NCBI RefSeq assembly: GCF_003259615.1
Contig: NZ_QLLR01000001.1
Span: 358,440 to 422,439, forward strand
Reading direction: 5' to 3'
Length of the DNA stretch: 64,000 nucleotides
Origin: Pedobacter cryoconitis
Lineage (GTDB): Bacteria > Bacteroidota > Bacteroidia > Sphingobacteriales > Sphingobacteriaceae
How positions within the stretch are numbered: position 1 is the first letter of the stretch; each line of letters begins with the position of its first letter. The translations under genes and the position numbers were made by a program. This document shows, in pieces, positions 1 through 8,457 of this stretch. The notes under the pieces are model-generated. The model was given only the letters and a program-made list of their open reading frames with translations, was not told the DNA's origin and did not search any database.

Positions 1-49
1 ATGTGATACTACAAAGCAGGATCAGGTAACTTTTCTTTCTGGTCTTCAT
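1..49 (-). CDS. 5' end of a secreted protein or lipoprotein, cut by the window edge
   Basis: Only 16 codons are visible, reading MKTRKKSYLILLCSIT before the sequence runs off the left edge. A few basic residues followed by a hydrophobic stretch with a Cys is the look of a signal peptide, possibly of a lipoprotein. A promoter-like TATATTTG box lies about 37 bases upstream, which supports a real gene start. Nothing can be said about the function of the mature protein. Confidence 0.45.
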   Translation of the reverse strand, partial: MKTRKKSYLILLCSIT

Positions 50-85
50 TTAGTTTATTTGTTTTTAGATTATTAATTTATATAA

Positions 86-115
86 CAAATATAAAATAAA
101 TAACCATTAATCAAT
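86..115 (-). promoter_or_regulatory. Candidate Bacteroidota promoter for the edge gene
   Basis: On the minus strand, ATTG, an 18-base spacer and TATATTTG fit the Bacteroidota primary-sigma consensus TTTG-N19-TAnnTTTG apart from one -33 base. The predicted start point leaves a leader of about 30 nt before the ATG at 49. Confidence 0.35.
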
Positions 116-358
116 AAATTAATAACTAACAGCTATATTAATTTTATAAAAACAGAATTAAATATACTAAATAATGACCTTACTTATAGTTAATCTAGAT
201 TTTAAAGCGACATCGCTATCAGGAAATTATTATTTTAAAAACACCAACACAACATAAGTATGCAATTAATGAGCTATTTACAAACGTAAAACCCTCAATA
301 CCTGCGCTAAACAAGAAAATAAGATCAGTTCATTAATGACGGTCAATAAAGAAAACAA
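116..358. other. AT-rich intergenic stretch, nothing recognised
   Basis: Very AT-rich sequence between the edge gene and the 3' end of the acetyltransferase gene. I see no coding frame, strong hairpin or repeat here. Confidence 0.5.
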
Positions 359-943
359 CTATATACTTTTAATTAAATCCCATACCACTACATTCCACAA
401 TTCCTTTTCGTCTCTGTAAGTACCAATGATTTCAAATCCCATTCTTTGGTGAACCTTTAAGGAATTAACATTCCTGGCAGAGATTTCTGTTACACACAAT
501 TGATAAAGATGTCCTGTTCTGTTTTTGGTTTCCTGGTATAAACTTTTCAATAAGCCCCGCCCCCTGAAATCATGGTGCACACATACCTGTCCACCTACCA
601 GGTAAGTATAATCCGCTAATAACTTTCCCCGATAGCGACAACGTTCAAACTCCTTAAACATCGGCAACAGGCTTGATAAGTCATTGCTCAAAGAAACGTG
701 CATCGCCAGATTATAAGCAATTACCTTATCATTACAAGTTGCAATGACCTGTGGTAAATAAACCGCCATCTTTTTTAATAGCGCCAGGTTATGTTCAGCA
801 AATACAAAACCTTGTTGTTCTTGCTGGGCCGCACTCAGGGAACTGTACAGATTCTCTTTCTGCAAGGCAAGGATCTGGTTAAAATGCAGGTTGGTAGTGG
901 CGACCTGTAAAACTATAGCTTCGGCTATGGAATCTTTCTTCAT
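359..943 (-). CDS. GNAT-family N-acetyltransferase
   Basis: This 194-residue protein fits the GNAT fold. The acetyl-CoA binding segment (motif A) is visible as VHHDFRGRGLLKSLYQE at about residues 121-137, with the usual R/Q-x-x-G-x-G/A pattern. It is followed by the N-S-L-K-V-H-x-x-M-G-F segment typical of the family's C-terminal half. The acyl acceptor cannot be inferred. It is divergent from the MocR-type regulator at 1034, separated by 90 bases, so that regulator may control it; this is inference from arrangement only. There is no signal peptide, so it should be cytoplasmic. Confidence 0.8.
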   Translation of the reverse strand: MKKDSIAEAIVLQVATTNLHFNQILALQKENLYSSLSAAQQEQQGFVFAEHNLALLKKMAVYLPQVIATCNDKVIAYNLAMHVSLSNDLSSLLPMFKEFERCRYRGKLLADYTYLVGGQVCVHHDFRGRGLLKSLYQETKNRTGHLYQLCVTEISARNVNSLKVHQRMGFEIIGTYRDEKELWNVVVWDLIKSI

Positions 944-1033
944 ATAAAATTCGTCTTTTAACCAAATTTCCTAATTTTACAAGAACCAGTACAGATACAG
1001 TTTTATCTAAATTAACCATAACAGTTATACCCC

Positions 1034-2458
1034 ATGACAAAGTCTGATACAGCGAATAAAAGTTATTTGTATGAAACTATTGCTGCTGACCTAACGCATC
1101 AGATTCATTCAGGTGTATTGGTTTCAGGAGATAAACTTCCTTCACTAAGAGCTATACATCAGCATTATAAAGTAAGTATGAGTACTGCATTACAGGCTTA
1201 CTATCTCCTGGAAAGCAGAAGCCTCATTCGTTCTGTACCACAATCAGGTTATTATGTAAGTTATACGCTGCAAACAAACGCGCTTCCCAATGCCAGTAAA
1301 CCGTCTTTATCCCTCGGTAATGAAAACACTTCCAGCATAGTCAGCAAAGTTTACGACGGCATCAGTTCTGACCATATCATGCTTTCTCTGGGTGTTCCCT
1401 CGGCCGCACTGCTACCATTACCTAAATTAAACAAAGCATTAAATCATGCGCTGCACACTTTACCTGAATATGGATCAGGCTATGAACATGTTTCCGGAAA
1501 TCCTAAACTGCGTCGTCAAATTGCACGTTTATCGGCAACCTGGGGAGGAAAACTTACAGAAAACGACATTATAACCACCGCAGGCTGCACTGGCGCAATG
1601 TTCCAGGCAATGATCGCACTCACACAAAGAGGTGATACTATAGCGGTAGAGAGTCCGGTGTATTTTGGTATTCTTCAGCTGGCATTAAGTTTAGGGTTAA
1701 AAGTTCTGGAGCTTCCCACGCATCCCGAAACAGGCGTTGAACTGGAAGCCTTAAAAATGGCATTGCAAAAGAACAAGATCAAGCTATGCCTGTTTATCAG
1801 TAATTTCAGTAATCCTATGGGCGGTACGATGCCAGCGGGGCATAAAAAAGAAGCAGTCAGGCTCCTGGCACATTATGATGTACCCTTGATAGAAAATGAC
1901 CTCTATGGTGATCTGTATTTTGGCGCAGACAGACCCGTAAATTGTAAAACATATGATGAAAGCGGCCTCGTACTCTTATGCAGTTCCGTTTCCAAAACAC
2001 TGGCTCCGGGTTATCGTGTGGGCTGGCTTACCCCCGGAAAATTCACTGAACAAATCAGGCGCGTAAAATTCGCCACAGCTATTTCATCCACAACACTTAC
2101 CCAGGAAGCAGTTGCCGATTTTCTGGAAAAAGGACGTTATGAAAGTCATCTGAAAAAACTAAGAAATACCCTAAGCAGTAATAGTCTGCACTACACAGAA
2201 GCTATCCGGAAATACTTTCCCGAAGGAACAAAAATCAGCAGGCCAAAAGGTGGTTTCATGTTATGGATAGAATTGGACCCCAGGATTAATACTGCTGAAC
2301 TTTATGATCAGACGATCAAAAGGAAGGTTAGTTTTGCCCCGGGCAGGATGTTTACCTTACAAAATCAGTACAATAACTGTTTGCGCCTCAGCTACGGATT
2401 ACCCTGGACCACCGAACTCAGCAATGCCATAAAAACTATTGGAAACTTAATTCGTTAA
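1034..2458 (+). CDS. MocR/PdxR-type regulator: GntR winged helix fused to aminotransferase domain
   Basis: The protein has 474 residues, the usual MocR size. Residues about 10-75 form a GntR-type winged helix (DKLPSLRAIHQHYKVSMSTA). From about residue 110 onward there is a fold-type I aminotransferase domain. The PLP-binding lysine is K321 in SSVSKTLAPGYRVGW, and the SNFSNPMGG stretch is also diagnostic. Such proteins bind PLP or an aldimine and use it as an effector for DNA binding rather than for catalysis. It is transcribed away from the GNAT gene and converges on the DoxX gene. Likely targets are neighbouring genes, but no operator could be assigned. Confidence 0.88.
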   Translation: MTKSDTANKSYLYETIAADLTHQIHSGVLVSGDKLPSLRAIHQHYKVSMSTALQAYYLLESRSLIRSVPQSGYYVSYTLQTNALPNASKPSLSLGNENTSSIVSKVYDGISSDHIMLSLGVPSAALLPLPKLNKALNHALHTLPEYGSGYEHVSGNPKLRRQIARLSATWGGKLTENDIITTAGCTGAMFQAMIALTQRGDTIAVESPVYFGILQLALSLGLKVLELPTHPETGVELEALKMALQKNKIKLCLFISNFSNPMGGTMPAGHKKEAVRLLAHYDVPLIENDLYGDLYFGADRPVNCKTYDESGLVLLCSSVSKTLAPGYRVGWLTPGKFTEQIRRVKFATAISSTTLTQEAVADFLEKGRYESHLKKLRNTLSSNSLHYTEAIRKYFPEGTKISRPKGGFMLWIELDPRINTAELYDQTIKRKVSFAPGRMFTLQNQYNNCLRLSYGLPWTTELSNAIKTIGNLIR

Positions 2459-2469
2459 AGCGCTTATCA

Positions 2470-2952
2470 TTAGAATTCCATGTCCGTCTTTCTGATCTTT
2501 ACTGTTGCTCCAATCACCACGCCGCCAGAAAGCAGCACAATATTTTTAATAATGTATTGTCCTAATAAAGTGGGAACAAGCAGGCCATGTGCAAAAGTTT
2601 CATCCGGAAAAAACACAAGTGGTAAAAAAGTGCCAATCATCTGAAAATAAAGCAACAATAAGGTCAACCCAAGCAATTTTTTAGAGATTAACCCCAAACC
2701 AATTATACATTCCCAAACCGCAAGAACAGGCAAGGAAACCGGAGGAAGAATCAGGCCAAAGGTCAGTTTTTCTATAGTACGCCCGGCTATCACCTCAGCT
2801 GCACTAACACCAGGGAAAAATTTGAGCACACCAAACCATATAAAAATAAGCCCTAATGAAACGCGCAAAATGTTTAAACCGTTTCTTGCTTTCCATTCTA
2901 TTGCCTTATTTTCTGTTTTGATCATCGTTGAGATCATTTCACGTGCTTTCAT
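2470..2952 (-). CDS. DoxX-like membrane protein
   Basis: A 160-residue protein with four hydrophobic segments at about residues 25-45, 70-90, 95-117 and 128-148, and the DoxX-type opening N-G-L-N-I-L-R-V-S-L-G-L-I-F-I-W-F-G-V-L-K-F. The family sits in the inner membrane; some members are linked to quinone or thiosulfate redox reactions, but the role here is unknown. The gene converges with the MocR regulator, with 11 bases between stop codons, and stands alone. A start a few codons downstream (MISTM or MIKTE) is also possible. Confidence 0.7.
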   Translation of the reverse strand: MKAREMISTMIKTENKAIEWKARNGLNILRVSLGLIFIWFGVLKFFPGVSAAEVIAGRTIEKLTFGLILPPVSLPVLAVWECIIGLGLISKKLLGLTLLLLYFQMIGTFLPLVFFPDETFAHGLLVPTLLGQYIIKNIVLLSGGVVIGATVKIRKTDMEF

Positions 2953-3078
2953 AGGTTTTGGTTTGAAGGTTCAAAACATCTACGTGAAATGACAGGCAGC
3001 AGATGTAGAAATCAAACCACTAAAACAACCCCGGAAGGAGTAGGATTTTGAAAAGTCTATATAGTTTTAACATTACCC

Positions 3079-3109
3079 CTTGCCACTTTTAAAGTAATCC
3101 CTATCTTTG
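3079..3109 (+). promoter_or_regulatory. Promoter of the first susC
   Basis: CTTG, a 19-base spacer and TATCTTTG match the Bacteroidota consensus closely. The transcript would start near 3116 and carry a leader of about 90 nt, which contains the inverted repeat at 3125-3156. Confidence 0.6.
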
Positions 3110-3122
3110 CGCCCGCCAATTC

Positions 3123-3156
3123 TTATTTAGACCAACACTAAACAAGTAGTCTAAAT
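3123..3156. promoter_or_regulatory. Inverted repeat, candidate iron-responsive operator
   Basis: Arms ATTTAGAC (3125-3132) and GTCTAAAT (3149-3156) are perfect reverse complements just downstream of the promoter. A nested TTTAG...CTAAA pair lies at 3126-3142. The 9-mer TTATTTAGA (3123-3131) recurs at 7487-7495 in front of the siderophore-interacting protein gene. A metal-dependent repressor site is plausible but is inference. Confidence 0.4.
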
Positions 3157-3207
3157 CAAACATTATCAGATAATTACAAATTAGCACAACCCTATTAAAC
3201 ACACCAT

Positions 3208-6054
3208 ATGATTAAAATCTTTACCACATTAGGAACAGCTATGCTCCTCTGTTGCACAATTCAGGCACAGGTTATCAAAGGCACAGTACAGGACAAAAAC
3301 ACCAGGGAAACCGTTATAGGAGCCAGCATTTCCGTCAAAGAACACCCCGGAAAAGGTGTAATGGCAGATGCACAGGGCAAGTTCAGTTTACAACTGCAAT
3401 CTGGCGAAACCCTGATCGTAAAGATGATCGGGTATAAAGATTTCCAAAAGCAATACCCGGTAATTAAAGACGGACAGCAAATCAATATCGCTCTTGAACC
3501 AGGCGTTGAGCTGCAAGAAGTTATGGTAACCGCCAGTTTAGCCAATTCAAGAAGTAAAAAAGCAATTGGAACAAACATAGACCACATTAATGCAGCAGGA
3601 ATTGTTGCCACCAGTAACCCTTCCTCACTTGCAGACATTGTTAACGGAAGAATCAGCGGCGCACAGGTTTACAATACCAATGGTAAAGTGGGCATGCCGA
3701 TCCGCTTTGACATCCGTTCATCCGCCACCTTCAGTATGGATCGCGACCCCCTGATTTTTATAGATGGTGTACGTTATGGCAGCAGCAATACCTCAGACAT
3801 TAACTCTTCGCAGGAAGCCATGAGCGCATTGAACGACTTACCCTTAAACGATATAGAATCTATCGATGTCATTAAAGGCCCGGCAGCAGCAGCATCTTAT
3901 GGTGCTGAAGCCGCAAACGGTGTAGTGGTCATTCAAACTAAACGTGGTTTAAACGGCAAAAAAGGAATAGCCATTAATGTAAAATACACCGCAGGGTTCA
4001 GCGAACTGGCCAGAAAATATGATCAGTTCGTAAACAATGACCCTTTGAATGATTTCTTCAGAAAAGGGACAGAACAGCAATTATATGCCAATGTTACCTC
4101 ACAAATTGATGAGAACAACAGTATTTTTCTTTCTGCAAATACCAATAAAAATGCAGGTATCGTTCCTGGAAATCAGGACAACAGGCAGACAGTCCGTACC
4201 GGATACGACTTCACCAAAGACCGTTTTAAACTCTCTCTTACTGCAGGATATGTTAAAGGGAAATTAAGCATTCCACAATCAGCTTCAGGACGTGACGACG
4301 CGATCTGGAACCTGATGCGTGACCGCACCCCATGGCCATTTATCGCAGAAGAAAGCTGGCGTGCCATTCAAAAAGAATACGAAAATGACCGCTTTACAGG
4401 AAGCCTGAAACTAGCTTATACTTTTCCTTTCGAAATCAAAGCAGAGACATTGGTCGGTTTAGACCTGAACCGGATTGACGGCTTAAACTATCTTCCTTAC
4501 GGCTATTTACAAGGCACAAACAATACAGGGAGCAAACAAATCAGTAACCGCCGTAATCAAAACATGAACTGGGATTTTAAACTGTCCCGTAACTTTGTAT
4601 TCAACCCGAAATGGCAGTTAAACCTGTCTTTCCTGTCTCAAACTACCCAGGCATCCGAAAAAGTTACCGGAATCAGTGTGCGTAATTTCGCTGTTCCAGG
4701 CATCAGCAATATCGCTTCCGCAGCAGAAATTTTAGGGACTACAGATAACACCTTTGAAAAGCGTACCCATGGCTTATATGGAGAAGCATTTCTAAGTTAT
4801 GATAACAAGTTATTTATCAATGCCGGACTCAGACGTGATGTATCCAATATGATCGGAAGAAATGTAGCCAGCATCTGGTACCCTACTGTAAGTGTGGCCT
4901 ACAACGTAGCAGGAATGGACTTCTTGAAAGGCAAAGTAGAAGAATGGAAATTCAGAGCTGCCTATGGAGAATCAGGCCGCTTACCTTATCCGGGTGATGC
5001 GCAAACTGCTTACCTGGTGGAGAATTCTTCTTTTGGGACTATAGTAAAACCTTTAAGGAAAGGAAATCCGGATATTAAACCAGAGCGTACAGGTGAGTTT
5101 GAAATCGGAACGGATGTAAAAATATTCAATCAGAAATTAAGCTTTACCTATTACAGACAGTATACCCGCGATGCGATCGTTTATACCACCTTATTACCTT
5201 CCTTAGGTTTTCCATCCAGTTTAAGCGGTGATTACCCTGAAAATATTGGTAAAATACAAGGTCAGGGACTGGAAATTTCTTACAACAGCAGAGTCTTTAC
5301 CAGCGCCAATAAAAAGCACAGCCTGGACATTTATGCCATCTTCAATCAGCAATCTAATAAAGTCATCAATTCGGGCGATAAAGATATTCTGAGTTCAGTG
5401 AACCTGATCAGAGCCGAATTACCAGCATTTGCTTTTTATTCCAATCTTTCCCAAGGCCCGGTATTTGATGCCAAAGGCGTTTATACAGGTGCAAAAGAAG
5501 GCCCTCTGCAAGAATTAGGCAAACCCTTTCCTACCTACAACGGCTCAGTAGGATTTGGCCTGCAATTGTTTGACAACTTACGTGTACAATCACTTTTTAC
5601 TTATTCAAAAGGAGCTAAAGTTTATAATATTTCAGCAAGAAATGTGGCTTCTCAGGGAAATAACTATGAAGCCAAAGAAACTTTAAAAACGCAATTAGCC
5701 TCTCTTACACCAGGCACGGCCGATTATATCTCCACCGCTACTGCCCTCTCAAAAGTTGAAGGTGTCAGAGGTGATTTTATTCAGAAAGCCGACTTCATCA
5801 GGTTAAGTAATTTAACCTTGTCTTATGATCTGGGTGACTGGGCAAAACGCTATACAAAAGGCGTATTGAAACGCTGCGTAATCTCAGTAACAGGAAATAA
5901 CCTTTGGCTGACTACGAACTATGGCGGCGCTGAACCTCAGATTGATTCTCAGGGTGGCAGCAAAAGAACTAAAGGAATCAGCTATTTATCTTCAGACTGG
6001 ACAGCTGTTCCGGCTCCGCGCACTTATGCGTTTAGTTTAAATATTGGATTTTAA
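3208..6054 (+). CDS. SusC/RagA-family TonB-dependent outer-membrane receptor
   Basis: The 948-residue protein is at the short end for SusC. A signal peptide ends near residue 20 (CCTIQAQ). A carboxypeptidase-regulatory-like domain follows (VIKGTVQDKNTRETVIGASI), then the plug domain with the SusC hallmark DPLIFIDGVRYG and SIDVIKGPAAAASYGAEAANGVV, and a long barrel ending in aromatic Phe. It lies 23 bases upstream of its SusD partner. With a siderophore-interacting protein next in line, a ferric-siderophore substrate is more likely than a glycan. No glycoside hydrolase sits in this unit. A promoter lies at 3079-3109. Confidence 0.92.
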   Translation: MIKIFTTLGTAMLLCCTIQAQVIKGTVQDKNTRETVIGASISVKEHPGKGVMADAQGKFSLQLQSGETLIVKMIGYKDFQKQYPVIKDGQQINIALEPGVELQEVMVTASLANSRSKKAIGTNIDHINAAGIVATSNPSSLADIVNGRISGAQVYNTNGKVGMPIRFDIRSSATFSMDRDPLIFIDGVRYGSSNTSDINSSQEAMSALNDLPLNDIESIDVIKGPAAAASYGAEAANGVVVIQTKRGLNGKKGIAINVKYTAGFSELARKYDQFVNNDPLNDFFRKGTEQQLYANVTSQIDENNSIFLSANTNKNAGIVPGNQDNRQTVRTGYDFTKDRFKLSLTAGYVKGKLSIPQSASGRDDAIWNLMRDRTPWPFIAEESWRAIQKEYENDRFTGSLKLAYTFPFEIKAETLVGLDLNRIDGLNYLPYGYLQGTNNTGSKQISNRRNQNMNWDFKLSRNFVFNPKWQLNLSFLSQTTQASEKVTGISVRNFAVPGISNIASAAEILGTTDNTFEKRTHGLYGEAFLSYDNKLFINAGLRRDVSNMIGRNVASIWYPTVSVAYNVAGMDFLKGKVEEWKFRAAYGESGRLPYPGDAQTAYLVENSSFGTIVKPLRKGNPDIKPERTGEFEIGTDVKIFNQKLSFTYYRQYTRDAIVYTTLLPSLGFPSSLSGDYPENIGKIQGQGLEISYNSRVFTSANKKHSLDIYAIFNQQSNKVINSGDKDILSSVNLIRAELPAFAFYSNLSQGPVFDAKGVYTGAKEGPLQELGKPFPTYNGSVGFGLQLFDNLRVQSLFTYSKGAKVYNISARNVASQGNNYEAKETLKTQLASLTPGTADYISTATALSKVEGVRGDFIQKADFIRLSNLTLSYDLGDWAKRYTKGVLKRCVISVTGNNLWLTTNYGGAEPQIDSQGGSKRTKGISYLSSDWTAVPAPRTYAFSLNIGF

Positions 6055-6077
6055 TACGCATTGTTTATCAAAAGATT

Positions 6078-7316
6078 ATGTTAAAGAACACAAAATATAT
6101 TTTTAGAATTAGTACGGTACTTTGCATCGCATTAACCTTTTCATCTTGTAATAAATGGGTAAATGACCCGAAATCACCAGACAGTACAGTTGATGAATCA
6201 CAACTAAACAGCCTGGAAATGTTAGGCCGCATCGATAAAGGAGTTTACGTCAACGGGCCAATCATTGCAGGGGTATGGCGTGCTGGTGCTACGGCATCCT
6301 CAGATTTACTTGTAGCTTCTGGTGCAATTGCAGATGAGATCACCTCTACTGCAGTACCCAATTCACCTTTTTACAAAGAGCTTGACGAAGATAAACTGAG
6401 CCCGGATAACCCTTCTCTTTTTAGTGCATGGTCAAACGCTCAGAACTACAGAGCGCGGGCAGAAGATGCGATTAAACTGGCCACACAGCAAAACCCTTCA
6501 GAAGAAGATAAGCTGAAAATTAAACAAGGTGCGTTAATCAATGCCCGTTTACACGCAGGTTATGCCTGGATGTTACTGGCAGATTATTTCACCGTAAGTG
6601 AAGCAAATCATGCTGTTTATGCAGACCATATGCTGGTTACACATGAACAAGCTTATGCTAAAGCACAGCGCTATTGGGAAGAGGCATTGCCAATAGCCAA
6701 TGACCAGGAAAAAAGACTGTTACATTCCTTGTTAACCAAATTAGGGATACATACCCAAAACTATGGTTTGGCCGCAGCACATATCAATCAATCTTTTTCA
6801 GCAACAGAAAACTTTGCTTTCTTAAATACAGTAGGGACGGTCAGTAATGCCTTCTTCTCTGCTTTAAGTATCAATGTAAGAGACGCAGCGGTTGATCCGG
6901 CACTGGTTGCCGCATTAATAACAACAGCAGACAAAACACGTAACCCGGTTGTAAAAGCACCTAAAGGACACTGGTCTTTAACCTATTTTAAGGAAAGAGA
7001 TCCGCTGCTGGTTACTGATTTTGATGAAATGCAATTGATCAGAGCGGAATTGATTGTCCGTGGTTTATTAACCGGAAACGCAATTGACGTTATCAATACT
7101 GTAATTACCAAATATGACGCGACGGGTAAATCAAACCTATCTAAACAGATTACACTTACGCTAACTGACATCGCGGTAATCCGCAGGATCTACTTATCCT
7201 GGAGGGGAACCCGGTTAATTGATTTAAGAAGATTCAATATTGATGGAGATCTGACCCCGGGATTTACCAAAAGAAACTGGCACTGGATTGGCGTTCCTGA
7301 AATTGAAACCAGGTAA
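6078..7316 (+). CDS. SusD/RagB-family outer-membrane lipoprotein
   Basis: A 412-residue lipoprotein with lipobox FSSC (Cys near residue 24) that should cap the preceding SusC barrel. TPR-like helical stretches are visible (ALINARLHAGYAWMLLADYF). The C-terminal W-R-G-T-R-L-I-D-L-R-R-F is typical of the family. It is shorter than glycan-type SusD proteins such as the 586-residue one at 15057. Co-transcribed with susC. A very long perfect hairpin follows 26 bases after the stop. Confidence 0.88.
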   Translation: MLKNTKYIFRISTVLCIALTFSSCNKWVNDPKSPDSTVDESQLNSLEMLGRIDKGVYVNGPIIAGVWRAGATASSDLLVASGAIADEITSTAVPNSPFYKELDEDKLSPDNPSLFSAWSNAQNYRARAEDAIKLATQQNPSEEDKLKIKQGALINARLHAGYAWMLLADYFTVSEANHAVYADHMLVTHEQAYAKAQRYWEEALPIANDQEKRLLHSLLTKLGIHTQNYGLAAAHINQSFSATENFAFLNTVGTVSNAFFSALSINVRDAAVDPALVAALITTADKTRNPVVKAPKGHWSLTYFKERDPLLVTDFDEMQLIRAELIVRGLLTGNAIDVINTVITKYDATGKSNLSKQITLTLTDIAVIRRIYLSWRGTRLIDLRRFNIDGDLTPGFTKRNWHWIGVPEIETR

Positions 7317-7342
7317 GTAACTCCACCTATTGTGGGGTTGTT

Positions 7343-7409
7343 GTGATCTAGGTTGAGAAGGGGTTGGTAAGGCTATTGGCCTTACCAACCCCTTCTCAAC
7401 CTAGATCAC
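7343..7409. terminator. Perfect 31-bp inverted repeat with 5-nt loop
   Basis: Positions 7343-7373 and 7379-7409 are exact reverse complements around the loop TATTG. The position right after susD suggests transcription termination or mRNA 3'-end protection, although no T-run follows on either strand. The stem is far longer than a normal intrinsic terminator. Confidence 0.6.
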
Positions 7410-7545
7410 TTCCAGTTACTGAACAGTACTTCGTTGTAGGGCAGACTTTTAACTTTATGTAATTCCTTTGTCATAGCTGGCTTTAGTTATTTAGAAAGAT
7501 TACAAATAACATATCTTTACCCGTAGTTAACCAGCAAAAGCTACG

Positions 7546-8385
7546 ATGAGTGAAACAAAAAAAGAATTACCTGCCATTGTCCGCGGAGTATTAGCCGTAA
7601 AAAATAAGGTGTATCTCACCCCCCATTATATTCGTATTATCCTGACTGGTGATGATGTGCCTCTTTTTGCAGAAACAACCCCGGGGATTAACAATAAAAT
7701 CTTTATCCCTCCTGCAGGAGTTAACGAAATTCATTTCCCCGATTTCGACTATAATACCGGAGAATGGTTTCCTGCACCAGAACATTTAAAGCCAGTTATC
7801 CGGACTTATACGCATCGGGCTATTGATGTGGAGAAAAAGGAAATGACAATTGATTTTGTTGCACATGGAGACAGCGGGCCTGCCTCTGCATGGGCTATTC
7901 ACGCTAAACCAGGAGATATTCTGGGCATCCTGATGAAAGCAAAAGAGTCAGTAATTTATCCAAAAGCAGATTGGTATTTACTGGCTGCAGATGCGACCGG
8001 AATACCAGTTATTGCCACTATCCTGGAAACCCTTCCCTCTACTGCAACCGGGGTGGCCTATATTGAAATACCCACCAAAGAAGACGAGCAGGAATTAAAA
8101 ACTGACGCAAACATTCAGATCAACTGGATTTACAACGAACATCCTGGAGAAAACACGCTTTTGGCCGATGCTGTACGTACCGCAAAAATACCCGGGCAGC
8201 ATAACACTACGCGTTTTGGTTATGCAGCGGCTGAATTTTCAACCGTAAAAGACATCCGCCAATTTTTGCGCAAAGAACAAAATTGGGATCAAAGTGAATT
8301 ATATGCTTACTCTTACTGGAAATTCGGAGCAAGTGAGGATGGTTCAGTCAAAGCACGCCGCGCAGAGCATCACGAAGAAAAGTAA
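7546..8385 (+). CDS. Siderophore-interacting protein (ViuB/YqjH-type FAD ferric reductase)
   Basis: The 279-residue cytoplasmic protein shows an FAD-binding beta-barrel segment with the signature RTYTHR at about residues 86-91. A central region (DWYLLAADATGIPVIATILE) and a C-terminal SIP domain follow, with the family motif YAYSYWKFGASEDG. Such enzymes reduce Fe(III) in imported siderophores and release Fe(II). It follows the susCD pair by about 230 bases with its own upstream region. That region shares TTATTTAGA with the susC leader, suggesting joint iron control. The family call is firm; the substrate is not known. Confidence 0.9.
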   Translation: MSETKKELPAIVRGVLAVKNKVYLTPHYIRIILTGDDVPLFAETTPGINNKIFIPPAGVNEIHFPDFDYNTGEWFPAPEHLKPVIRTYTHRAIDVEKKEMTIDFVAHGDSGPASAWAIHAKPGDILGILMKAKESVIYPKADWYLLAADATGIPVIATILETLPSTATGVAYIEIPTKEDEQELKTDANIQINWIYNEHPGENTLLADAVRTAKIPGQHNTTRFGYAAAEFSTVKDIRQFLRKEQNWDQSELYAYSYWKFGASEDGSVKARRAEHHEEK

Positions 8386-8391
8386 AGCATA

Positions 8392-8454
8392 TTTGTTTGT
8401 ATAAGATTTAGTTACATTTGGTCGTTATAGTGCCAAACGTAACTAAATCTTATA
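8392..8454 (+). promoter_or_regulatory. Promoter embedded in a 16-bp inverted repeat, before the lyase gene
   Basis: Arms at 8400-8415 and 8439-8454 are perfect reverse complements, and TTTGG/CCAAA extends the pairing inward after one mismatch. A TACATTTG box (8413-8420) with TTTG 17 bases upstream lies inside the left arm, so the repeat could be an operator. As RNA it would be a hairpin ending 3 bases before the ATG, and it could also terminate the upstream gene. Confidence 0.5.
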
Positions 8455-8457
8455 CTG

